Assembly (NCBI GenBank): GCA_029721435.1
Contig: CM056574.1
Location: 5,139,501 to 5,203,500 of the forward strand
Direction of reading: 5' to 3'
Origin: Gymnothorax reevesii
Taxonomy: Eukaryota > Chordata > Actinopteri > Anguilliformes > Muraenidae
DNA: 64,000 bases
The translations under genes were made by a program, and so were the position numbers. Position 1 is the stretch's first letter, and each line of letters opens with the position of its first letter. The notes beneath the pieces were generated by a model, which saw nothing but the letters and a program-made list of their open reading frames with translations, had not been told where the DNA came from and searched no databases. This document shows positions 30,621 to 40,284 of the stretch, piece after piece.

Positions 30621-30796
30621 AAGATTATTATTATTTATTATTAACCTTAATTTAACCAGATGAGTCAATTGAGAACAAATTCTCATTTACAATGACGATC
30701 TGGGCACGAGGCAACACCAGAAGCAGTCACAAAAAAAAAAAACAGATGACAGACAGACATATCAACAGGTACAACGACATCATTACAATGAAGTTA

Positions 30797-33700
30797 CTAA
30801 AAACAAGTGCAACGATCTTTGACTGTTGAGTAGATCAGTTTTTTGAAAGAGTGGAGTGGAATGAATGAACTAAGTTTTAGGGTCTGTTGCAGAAAATTCC
30901 AGTCATTTGCGGCAGAGAACTGGAAAGAGGAGCGGCCAAAGGAGGTGCGGACTTTGGGGATAAGGAGATTGATGAGATTACTGGAACGTAAATTACGATT
31001 AGAGGTGTGAATATTGAGTAGTGACTGTAGATATGAAGGGGTTTTTCCAATGAGAGTTTTGTAGATATATGTGAACCAGTGGATCTGTCTGCGTGATTGG
31101 AGTGAGGGCCAATTAACCTGAGAGTAGAGGAAGCAGTGATGAGTGTTAAATGGGGAACCAGTAACAAAACGGATGGCAGAATGGTACAGAACATCGAGTT
31201 TGTGAAGGAGGGTTTGTGAAGCAGATCTATAAACTATGTCACCATAATCAAATATTGGGAGTACTGACATTTTGACCAGGAGTTGTTTTACTGAAAATGT
31301 GAAGGAAGATTTGTTGCGGTAAAGAAAACCTATAATGGATTTGACCTTGATGCGTAGTGTGTTTATATGTGTTTCAAATGTAAGCTTGCTATCGAGCCAG
31401 ATGCCTAAATATTTGTAGCTTTTCACAAATTCGATCTCAACACCATCTAAAGAAGTGATTGTGAGAGGGCACTCAGTCTGCTGTAGGTGTCTATTAAACC
31501 ATGCATTTAGTTTTTTTTGTGTTAAGGGTTCCACAAAAGCCCTTTGGATGCTGCTAAGACCCACCTGCAATTTGGATAATGCAACATGAAGGGAGGGGTT
31601 GGATGTATAAATGATTGTGTCATCAGCATATAAGTGTATGTGAGAGTTACTTACGGCATTAGCAATATTATTGATATAGATATTAAATAAAGTTGGGCCT
31701 AATATGGATCCCTGTGGCACGCCTTTGAGTAGGGGTAGGGGATCTGACAAAAGACCCTCCGCCCTCACTGATTGTAGGCGACCAGAGCAGTAGCTTTTAA
31801 ACCACTCCAGACAGTCCTCAGAGATTCCCATATCTCTCAGCCTGTCCAGAAGTATGCTATGGTCCACAGAGTCAAAGGCCTTTGCCAAGTCGACAAATGC
31901 AGCTACACAGTACTCTTTATTGTCAATGGCGCATGTGATGTCATTCAGTACTTTAACTGTGGCAGTGATGCAACCATGTCCAGATCTAAAACCAGACTGT
32001 CCAGAGTTAATGATTTTGTGAGTCTCCAAATGTTATGTAAGCTGCTTGTTGACAAGCTTCTCGAATACTTTAGAGAGGCAGGGCAGGATAGAAATGGGCC
32101 TGTAACAGTTTAAGTCGGTGTTGTCACCCCCTTTAAAAAGCGGGGTAATTGCCGCAGATTTCCAGTCCTGCGGGAATACACCAGTTCGCAGAGAGAGGTT
32201 AAACAAACTAGTGATCGGTGCTACGATCACCTGAGCTGCCATCTTCAAAAAGAAAGGGTCCAAAGTATCCAGTCCAGCAGATTTATGCGTGTCCAGTCTA
32301 AGCAACTCCTGCAGTACCTCAGTTTCCTGTATCGGCTGAAGGGAGAAGAGAGGATGTCCGGTGGCGGATAAATAGGTGACAGGCTCTTGGTTGATAGGGG
32401 AGTAGATAAGAGGGGAGGGATTAATCTCACTGGCACAGCCGGCTTTGGCAAAATGCCTGTTAAAAATGTCCACCAATTTGTTTTTGTCAGTGAAAACAAT
32501 ACCATCAGATTTAATAGCAGTAGGCAGATGGGAAGGCACCTTTTTGTTTTCCATTGTTTTTATAGTGCTCCAGAATTTTCGGGGGTCAGGACCGTTTGCT
32601 GTCAGCTGTTCCCTAAAATGCCTTGACTTTGCCTGTCTAATAGACTGGGTACATTTGTTTCTTAATGTCCTGTATGACTGCCAGTCAGATGTTTTATTAG
32701 AGGACTTGGCTCTACGCCACAGAGTCTGTTTTTGGCGAATAAGCTCAGACAGATCAGGACTGAACCAGGGACTAATGCGATTTTTAACCCTCAACTTTTT
32801 GAAGGCAGCATGTTTGTTTAAGGCAGCACTGAACAAAGTTTTGAAATAAGTCCAGGCATCTTCAACATCAGGAATATGATCAATTCTATGCCATCTTACA
32901 TGTGCCAGGTCATGCAAAAAGGCCAGTTCATTGAAATTTTTCAGAAAACGTTTGACGACAATCAAAGGAGGGTTTCTCAAGGTGATGCCCTCTCGAACAC
33001 AAGCCATGTTACAGTCGTCACTGAGGTTTTGGCAGAGTACTCCTGATGTATACTTGTCTGGCCTGTTGGTGAGGATAACATCAATTAAAGTACCAGAGTC
33101 CAAGGCTTTGGTGTTATATCTGGTAGGGGCATGCACAATCTGAGACAGATTTAATGCGTCCAGTTGCAACTGCAGCGCTGCTGGGGGGTTGAACATATCC
33201 CAATTCAGGTCTCCTACCAAAATGAACTCAGAGGAGATATAAGGGGCAGTTAGTTCACTTATAGCAGACAAAGCACAGGCGGGAGCAGAGGGTGGCCTAT
33301 AGCAACCAGCAACAATAATAGAAAAGCTTTTAGATAAACAAATTTTTAAAAGAATCAGCTCAAACTGTTTTGGAATACATTTTGAGGCAATTACAGAGCA
33401 CTGCAGATTTTCTTTGCAATAAATAGCGACACCTTCACCTTTGGAAATTCTGTCCTGACGAAAAATATTGTAGCCAGGGATAGAAACAGCAGAATTGGGG
33501 ATGGACTTTTTAAGCCAGGATTCAGAAATAACAAAAATGTTAGGATTTGTGATATGAATATATGCAGACAGTTCAGTAATTTTCGGGAGGAGACTGCGAA
33601 CATTTAAATGTAATATCCCAAGGCTTTTGCGGTTACAGAAACTATCAAAGGTTAATGAGTGTTCATCAACTGTGTTATCAGTGTATAAGCAGTCAGATGG

Positions 33701-34105
33701 ACCAGGATTGGGGTGGATATTCCCTGAAACCAGTAGCAGAAGGGTAATAATGGACTTTCGCAAGAGAGGTTTGATGGTGTGCCTCTTTGTAGTAGTTGTG
33801 TAGGTAGGGGAGTAATGAAGGGACATGGTAAAATTATCCTTTAGGACCATGATACTGATTATGCGAACTAGGGACATTGAACCAGCGGAAAAAGGAGGTG
33901 GTAGGAGCCACATCTTGTCAACTAATGAGTTATCAATTGAGCATGTACTCCGGGTGGGAAGAAGTGGTGTGGGCAAGGCTGCATCTGGGGCTTGATAGTC
34001 ATTGAGAATGCCACAAAAATTATACACAAAGAGCAGGCATAATACAGCACGAGTCAGAGATAACTTGCAGTGCACCGGCAAAAACCAGTTCCAAAACCGT
34101 GACAT
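30797..34105 (-). pseudogene. L2-type LINE ORF: endonuclease plus reverse transcriptase, one in-frame stop
   Basis: From the ATG at 34103-34105: a hydrophobic N-terminal region, NPGP-type motif (33698-33727), apurinic-type endonuclease (LHLNVRSL, ISESWL, YRPP, VGDLNWD), then RT (FRSGHG, FVDLAKAFDSVDHSILLDRL, GVPQGSILGP, HLYADDTIIY) and a C-terminal region. TAA at 32033-32035 splits it, but the same frame continues for 411 codons to 30797. The RT YADD is intact. The endonuclease motif SDH reads SDD (33014-33016). Apart from these two changes the frame of about 1100 codons is open, so the insertion is young or conserved. Confidence 0.9.
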
Positions 34106-34246
34106 ATTGTAATCCAGTGTGGATATGCAATCCGTTGAATCAGCCAGGTAAGGACTTTGCAATCAAACAGGCTAGCAGAGGAAGCAGGCTAAAGCTTGCA
34201 AGCTGAGACAGACGAAGACTAGCTGGCTGAGACCAATAGTCAGAGG

Positions 34247-35230
34247 CAGGCTGAGGTTAGCAGGCTAATGCAGGCTGGTGAGGTTAGCAGGCTAATGCAG
34301 GCTGTTGAGGTTAGCAGGCTAATGCAGGCTGTTGAGGTTAGCAGGCTGATGCAGGCTGTTGAGGTTAGCAGGCTAATGCAGGCTGTTGAGGTTAGCAGGC
34401 TAATACAGGCTGTTGAGGTTAGCAGGCTGATGCAGGCTGTTGAGGTTAGCAGGCTAATGCAGGCTGTTGAGGTTAGCAGGCTAATACAGGCTGTTGAGGT
34501 TAGCAGGCTGATGCAGGCTGTTGAGGTTAGCAGGCTAATGCAGGCTGTTGAGGTTAGCAGGCTAATACAGGCTGTTGAGGTTAGCAGGCTGATGCAGGCT
34601 GTTGAGGTTAGCAGGCTAATGCAGGCTGTTGAGGTTAGCAGGCTAATACAGGCTGTTGAGGTTAGCAGGCTGATGCAGGCTGTTGAGGTTAGCAGGCTAA
34701 TGCAGGCTGTTGAGGTTAGCAGGCTAATGCAGGCTGTTGAGGTTAGCAGGCTGATGCAGGCTGTTGAGGTTAGCAGGCTCATGCAGGCTGTTGAGGTTAG
34801 CAGGCTAATACAGGCTGTTGAGGTTAGCAGGCTGATGCAGGCTGTTGAGGTTAGCAGGCTAATGCAGGCTGTTGAGGTTAGCAGGCTAATACAGGCTGTT
34901 GAGGTTAGCAGGCTGATGCAGGCTGTTGAGGTTAGCAGGCTCATGCAGGCTGTTGAGGTTAGCAGGCTAATACAGGCTGTTGAGGTTAGCAGGCTGATGC
35001 AGGCTGTTGAGGTTAGCAGGCTAATACAGGCTGTTGAGGTTAGCAGGCTGATGCAGGCTGTTTAGGTTAGCAGGCTAATGCAGGCTGTTGAGGTTAGCAG
35101 GCTAATACAGGCTGTTGAGGTTAGCAGGCTGATGCAGGCTGTTGAGGTTAGCAGGCTAATGCAGGCTGTTGAGGTTAGCAGGCTAATGCAGGCTGCAGAG
35201 GTTAGCAGGCTAATGCAGGCTGTGAAGGCA
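34247..35230. repeat. 27-bp minisatellite with 81-bp higher-order structure
   Basis: About 36 units of GTTGAGGTTAGCAGGCT plus variable AATGC/GATGC/AATAC/CATGC plus AGGCT. Variants cycle as GATGC, AATGC, AATAC over much of the array, a three-unit 81-bp period. As 27 is divisible by 3, both strands stay open (nine-residue repeats), which creates false ORFs. It lies directly upstream of the LINE frame. Confidence 0.95.
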
Positions 35231-36781
35231 AGCAGCAGAGGCTGACAATAAGAGCAGAGGCTTGTTAAAAAGTCAACTGAGAGCGAGGACTCCTTCTGAG
35301 TCAATTTCTCAGCAAACAGAAAGACAATTTCCATAGAGTTAGGCTTACTCAGTCTGATTCAGTAGTAGTCACTGGAGTCACATGGATTCAGCAGCCCAGA
35401 AACAGAGTTTAAAATGTATCTCCTTCTTGAAATGTTGTAGAATCCAAGAAATGTTGTAAAATCCAGGAATGAACAAGCATTCAGAGAATTCAAAGTCTCG
35501 CCCATAGTTATCCGCCAACATGATGACCTTGACCTTGACCTTTGACCTATGACCTTCAAATTTATGTCATGCCGAAAGACTCTCACAAGGAACCCGCCTG
35601 TGTAATATGAAGGCAATCGGCCTCGCGGTTCCAGAGATATCAGTCCGGACAGACACACACACACATAGACACACGAAGCGATTACAATAGTCTCGCGAAA
35701 CCCCTTCGGGGGCTCGACTAATGAGAGGTGTTCCATATAAAATGGGGATACAAAGCCACTTTCATTGGCTAAAATTGTCAATATAACAGCTCTGATAAAA
35801 CAAATTTAAACAGAACTCAGGAGCAAACGCACACACAAAGACTGCACTGGCGGCCATCTTGGATCAAGATGAGCTGGACTTATTTCTTGAACATAATATT
35901 ATCTTGTGGGATAGCCAACATGGGTTCCGTAAGGGAAGGTCATGCCTGACAAACCTCCTGGAATTTTTTGAAGAGGCCACCAAGACTTATGACCAGAGCA
36001 GAACTTATGACATCATATACTTGGATTTTCAGAAAGCATTTGATACAGTACCGCATAAGAGATTCATTTTTAAAATGAGCTCCATTGGAGTTACTGGAGG
36101 TATTCTGGAGTGGATTCAAAACTGGTTACAGGACAGAACACAGAGTGGTGGTCAGTGGTATCTCATCTGAGCTAGGTATGGTGGGGAGTGGCGTCCCCCA
36201 GGGATCGGTGTTGGGACCCCTGCTGTTCCTGATCTATATTAATGTTCTTGATAGGAATATTGAGAGCAAATTAGTTACATTTGCAGATGATACTAAATTG
36301 GGGGGTTTGGAAAACAGTTTAAGGTCCATTAAAGTGATTCAGGATGATTTGGATAGAATCCAGAATTGGGCAGAAATGTGGCAAATAAAATTTAATGTAG
36401 CGAAATAGAAAGTTCTACATGTAGGTTAAAAACAGGATTACTTCATGGGAGGTTTTAAACTGGAACGTGTTCCATATGAAAAAGATTTGGGAGTGATTGT
36501 TGACCAAACCCTCACAGGTTCTAGCCATTGTGCCATAGCAGTTAAAAAAGCCAATCGGACGATGGGATACATTGCCAAAAGTATTGAGTACAAATCTAAG
36601 GAGGTGATGCTTCTTTTGTGCAATACATTCATCAGACCAAACCTGGAGTATTGTAGAGATTTCTGGTGACCATATTTTAAGAAAGATATAGAGGCTGTAG
36701 AAATAATTCAGAGAAGAGCCACTAAGCTAATTCTGGGTATAAAAGATGAAAGCTATGAGAAGAGGCTGAAGATCCTTAATC

Positions 36782-37011
36782 TCTTTAGTTTTAGGAAAAG
36801 GAGACTCAGGGATAACTTTATTGAGGTCTTTAAATATGTTAAAGGGATTAACAAAGTGAATTATAAAGGATTCCTTCGACCAAGTGTTGTGAGTAGTCTT
36901 TAGTTTTAGGAAAAGGAGACTCAGGGGTAATTTGATTGAGGTATTTAACTATATTAAAGGGATTAACAAAGTGAATTATATAGGATTTCTTCGACCAAGT
37001 GTTGTGAGTAG
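36782..37011. repeat. 115-bp tandem duplication inside the CR1-like LINE
   Basis: Both units start TCTTTAGTTTTAGGAAAAGG and end GACCAAGTGTTGTGAGTAG. They differ at about ten positions, so the duplication is older than the 61-bp one at 22320. Confidence 0.88.
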
Positions 37012-37271
37012 AACTCGGGGTCACAAATGGTGGTTGACCAAGGGTAAATTTAGCACTGATATTTGGAAATATCTCTTCACCCAAAGAGTAATTTCAGTGT
37101 GAAATAGCTTGCCTGACCATACTGTTGAGGCAGAGACCATGGGAGTTTTCAAGAGCAGGCTTGACTTAAAGCTAGATACCATTGAGTCATTGAGTATCTG
37201 AAGGGATATATTCACAATAGTATGAAGAAACTGGCGAGCGTAGTTGGGCTGAATGGCCTGTTCTCGCCATT

Positions 37272-37365
37272 CATGTCATGTCATGTCATGTCATGTCATG
37301 TCATGTCATGTCGTCATGTCATGTCATGTCATGTCATGTCATGTCATGTCATGTCATGTCATGTT
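37272..37365. repeat. (TCATG)n microsatellite, LINE tail
   Basis: About 18 pentamers with one interruption (TCGTCATG). Located at the 3' end of the CR1-like LINE; the other copy (1424) also ends in CATG pentamers, so this is the element's terminal repeat, expanded. Confidence 0.92.
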
Positions 37366-37439
37366 AATTTATGGGTGACAAACTCCTCATGCGTAACCTT
37401 ACTGCATAGTGGATCTACCCTATAAAACTTCGAGTTATC

Positions 37440-37600
37440 TGAAACTGTTATCCAGTTATCAGTTACCATGCACGTCTTTGGAAGGAAACCGCAGAACCTG
37501 GTAAAACTCCAGGCTGAGACAGGGAGAACGCACATCTCCACATGGCCTGAGTTCAAACTCATTACTCCAAGGCTGTGACACCCAATGCATCATCGTGCAA
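37440..37600 (-). repeat. Common fish SINE-like repeat, reverse orientation
   Basis: Minus strand reads GAGTTTGAACTCAGGCCATG, GAGATGTGCGTTCTCCCTGT and GGTTTCCTTCCAAAGACGTG, the same order as 1105-1340. The B-box-like GTTTGAACTC is better kept here. Confidence 0.6.
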
Positions 37601-37669
37601 ATCTAGAATCAGATGCTTATATAGCCTTCAGAGTGCATAAATAACTTTTTTTAAAATATAAATTTCATT

Positions 37670-37730
37670 ATCTTGTGTTGTTGAAAACTTATCATGTGGC
37701 AACTTGATAGGTTTTTAACAGCTTTAATTT
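37670..37730. mobile_element. piggyBac-type MITE fragment, copy 3
   Basis: GTTGAAAACTTATCATGTGG followed by CAACTTGATAGGTTTTTAACAG keeps only the inner arms of the element seen at 21892-22137. Confidence 0.6.
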
Positions 37731-37869
37731 TGTCTTACATTATTGACCAACAACAGCGGCATTTATTCTTCTGAAAAGACCAACCAAATTCTGCCCTATT
37801 CACTGGGTGCTATTTTTTGGCTCCCTTTCGTCTCAAAAAATCATAATTATAATCATAATTAATCTGATC

Positions 37870-38175
37870 ATTCATAGTACTATTCAAATCTTGAAACAAG
37901 TAGTAAAACAGGAGCTTAGAGCTTTTTCCTTTGCATTACCAATATCAGCGAATCCATTGTTCACCCCTTCAACTATGGATGGAGCCTTTGATCGATGGAA
38001 AGAATTAGGATTGTATAGCATTGAGGATCTTCATATACAGGATATATTCGCCTCATTCCTGCAGCAGCTTCAGGAGAAATATGATCTTTCAAAGGCAGAT
38101 TTCTTTAGATATCTGCAGATCAGACATTTTGTCAGAACTCTGATGAGTAACTTTGAGTGTGCTATCCGATAAATT
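37870..38175 (+). pseudogene. L1/Tx1-type LINE C-terminal fragment
   Basis: The frame encodes KELGLYSIEDLHIQDIFASF, then QEKYDLSKADFFRYLQIRHF. The order F-QL--KY-L----FFRYLQ-R is typical of L1/Tx1 ORF2 C-termini. Related decayed coding continues at 38640-39030 (CLIQFKILHSY). Interrupted by a Tc1 end and another LINE piece. Confidence 0.75.
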
Positions 38176-38200
38176 GGACCATAATATATATATATATATA

Positions 38201-38431
38201 CTCAACAAAAATATAAACGCAACACTTTTGTTTTTGCTCCCATTTGTCATGAGATGGACTCAAAGATCTAAAATTCATTCCAGATACACAATATTACCAT
38301 TTCTCTCAAACATTGTTCACAAATCAGTCTAAATGTGTGATAGTGAGCACTTTTGCTTTGCTGAGACAATCCATCCCACCTCACAGGTGTGCCACATCGA
38401 GATGCTCATCAGACACCATGATTAGTGCAGA
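38201..38431 (+). mobile_element. Tc1-type 5' end fragment (CTCAACAAAAATATAAACG)
   Basis: CTCAACAAAAATATAAACGC with following AACACTTTTGTTTTTGCTCCC is the left end of a common fish Tc1-related element, related in its terminus to 18355. It covers about 230 bp of 5' region and stops at the junction with an inverted RT fragment, before any transposase. Confidence 0.8.
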
Positions 38432-38572
38432 GGTGTAACGCCGACGTAGTGACGCCCAACGTGACAGCCCAGACCAGACCGCTCCAATGTCACAACTAGT
38501 TCATCTATATACACTATAAACAGAATTGTTGACAATACCCCACCTTGTTTGACACCACGGTAAAACATCTGT
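38432..38572 (-). pseudogene. LINE reverse transcriptase fragment
   Basis: Minus strand encodes MFYRGVKQGGVLSTILFIVY, then IDELVVTLERSGLGCHVG. This is the RT motif GV-QGGVLSP-LF-VY-DEL with Pro replaced by Thr. Only about 47 codons; no extension on either side. Confidence 0.72.
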
Positions 38573-38639
38573 ATATACATGCATCATATATATATATATA
38601 TATATAAATATATATTGGTAAGACATACAATTTAATTAA

Positions 38640-39310
38640 TTTATGATATATTACAAGAACATGGCCAAGTGAATATGAAATGTATAAAACAAGAATGGGT
38701 AAAATAACTACAGACCAAAATAGCTGAGGATATACGGTCTGAAAGTGTGAAATATGTCAATATGTGTTCCCTCAATGCCAGACATTGTCTGATACAATTT
38801 AAAATTCTACACAGTTATGCATTATGTTCTGAAGTACAAGAGTTCTAGGTTGCAATATTTTCATTCTTTTCAAAGATTTTTAAAGTTCACAGATCACAGA
38901 TTGGTCATATTAGGCACTTCTGGATATTCCCAAAATCTACTGATTACGCACCATCAACTGCCCTCCAATGGTCATCTTTCAGCCGAAAAGCTTCTTCTCC
39001 TGGTATGGAAAAAGAAAGACTTTTAAATCTTGAATATCAATACTGACCGATACTCTCCATTTAGAGAGAATATGACACATCATTAATGACAGACTTGAAG
39101 ACTTTGAAAGGATTTGGAGACCATTGATCTCTTCGTTGGGGGATCAGACAGTTAAGATGTAAGATGTGCTGCTTTAAGAACATCCTGAGTGACACTCCTG
39201 TGGGATGGAAGGGTAGGGGGTGGGGTGTGTACTATTTGAACACTTGTATAAGTACCAATCACGGCGCTGGATGTTTTTTTTCTCCCTTTTTCTTTTTTTA
39301 ATTCTAATGT
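38640..39310 (+). pseudogene. L1/Tx1-type LINE 3' remnant
   Basis: Decayed translation includes SLNARHCLIQFKILHSYA, matching the L1/Tx1 block ..H.LIQ.K.LHR.Y. Stops and frame changes abound. It ends in an AT/T-rich tail near 39310. Confidence 0.6.
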
Positions 39311-39470
39311 TTTTGTGCCTTATGTGATTTTTCTCTGTTTAATATCTAAAAGAGGCATGATGCTCATTCTCAAGAATTTTGTACCTCCTATATCCGTATG
39401 CTTCACAATAAAAAATATTTGAGACAAAAACACTTCTGAAAAAATAGACTCTTTCCCTTTAAGGAAAGTT

Positions 39471-39480
39471 GAAAGTGAAA
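39471..39480 (+). promoter_or_regulatory. ISRE/IRF-type site upstream of GBP gene B
   Basis: GAAAGTGAAA is an exact match to the core GAAANNGAAA bound by IRFs and ISGF3. It lies about 60 bp before a likely transcription start and 630 bp before the start codon. Mammalian GBP promoters carry an ISRE in a similar place. A ten-base motif can occur by chance; its position makes it credible. Confidence 0.6.
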
Positions 39481-39529
39481 GAGCCTTAGTCAAATTGAAA
39501 GTAAAATATCTTTCATAACTGCCAGTCAT

Positions 39530-39632
39530 TGCTCAGAATTGCGGCAGTGAAGCCTGTACCTTTTAGAAGTGCGAAATATCTAAAGCTTTAACAACTACTG
39601 CTGAATGAAAAGGGACCAAATACAGACGAGAG
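39530..39632 (+). other. Predicted non-coding first exon of GBP gene B
   Basis: AAAATAT near 39503 could serve as a TATA element. CAGACGAGAG followed by GTAAAT at 39633 gives a usable donor, and the next acceptor (GATACAG, 40089-40095) precedes the start codon by 14 nt. GBP genes normally have an untranslated first exon. The 5' limit is a guess. Confidence 0.45.
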
Positions 39633-40104
39633 GTAAATTTTGCAGTTATTACTGAATTCAGTTAAAGTTTCCTTGGATATTGTGTGTTTGAAGACGCCTG
39701 CTGTTTACAACTGCTGAGACCTGAAACCCTTTACTCTGCACTTTATATCAGGGCAATGTTCCATTTTTTACCAATAATATGCTGATCTTTATGCCGCTTT
39801 CAGAAGTGTTTTGAGACAGGAAGTTCTACAAGGCTTCTCTCAAATCAAAACAAGTGAGTGCACTGCCTCGAACAGGAAATGCTTCAATGAACAGTAAAGG
39901 AAGGCATAGCTTTTGTTTGTTCTTTTTCAAACATGACCAATTCTGGTGCTGGTGTTGGTTCATGGACATGGGTTTTTCTGTTTGAGTAATTTGACAGCCT
40001 CCTTTTACAATACCTCTGTTCCCAAATGAAGTTTTATCAGCGATATGATTAATGCACTTTATTGACATACTTTTCTGGGGTGTGTCTGGATACAGGAAAC
40101 TGAG

Positions 40105-40131
40105 ATGAGATGGAGGAGCCAATGTGTCTGA
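40105..40131 (+). other. Short upstream ORF overlapping the gene B start codon
   Basis: ATG at 40105 opens an eight-codon frame ending TGA at 40129-40131, overlapping the presumed start at 40110 in another frame. The first ATG has AAACTGAG before it (weak -3 context); the second has a G at -3 and +4. Leaky scanning would reach the main start. Confidence 0.6.
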
Positions 40132-40284
40132 TTGAGAACACCAGTGCAGGTGAGCTGCAGGTGAGCCAGGAAGCCCTGGACATTCTGAGCTCCATCAGGC
40201 AGCCTGTAGTGGTGGTGTCCATCGTAGGCTTGTACCGAACGGGCAAGTCTTACCTGATGAACAGGCTGGCGGGGAAGAACACAG
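40110..40284 (+). CDS. gbp: GBP gene B, start-codon exon with P-loop
   Basis: Starts [20 protein letters not shown], then [20 protein letters not shown] and [14 protein letters not shown] is the GBP P-loop, including the Arg of the catalytic R-finger-like position (R48 in human GBP1) and Lys-Ser for phosphate and magnesium. Donor GTACGC at 40285. It carries one base to the next exon. The start matches the family (about 40 residues before the P-loop). Confidence 0.95.

Larger units (their letters stand above)
30622..35857 (-). mobile_element. L2-type LINE, near full length, inserted in the CR1-like LINE
   Basis: Minus-strand element. The 3' end reads ATGAGAATTTGTTCTCAATT followed by GACTCATCTGGTTAAATTAAGGTTAATAAT-type tail, the signature of fish L2 elements. 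One long frame encodes endonuclease and RT. Upstream come a 27-bp minisatellite (34247-35230) and about 600 bp of leader up to 35857. The 5' limit is inferred from where the interrupted CR1-like LINE resumes; no clear target duplication was found. Confidence 0.75.
35858..37366 (+). pseudogene. CR1-like LINE, part 2 (RT catalytic region to 3' tail)
   Basis: Resumes with SQHGFRKGRSCLTNLLEFFE, then DIIYLDFQKAFDTVPHKR, GSGVPQGSVLGPLLF, KLVTFADDTKLGG and WAEMWQIKFNVAK, later EKDLGVIVDQTL and KANRTMGYIAKSIEYKS. Catalytic FADD is present, but frame changes (near 36170) and stops (36406-36408, 36667-36669) kill it. It ends in GGCCTGTTCTCGCCATTCATG and a TCATG array. Same family as 1424-1600. Confidence 0.88.

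Noticed and set aside
32445..32849. Plus-strand frames inside 30800-34160
   Set aside because: Antisense shadows of the L2-type LINE coding frame.
34247..35230. CRISPR-like array
   Set aside because: Units are contiguous with no unique spacers, and the context is a vertebrate LINE leader.
34240..35334. Long open frames on both strands with nine-residue repeats (MQAVEVSRL / ISLLTSTAC)
   Set aside because: They result from a 27-bp minisatellite whose unit length is divisible by three. No start context, splice signals or composition supports a protein.
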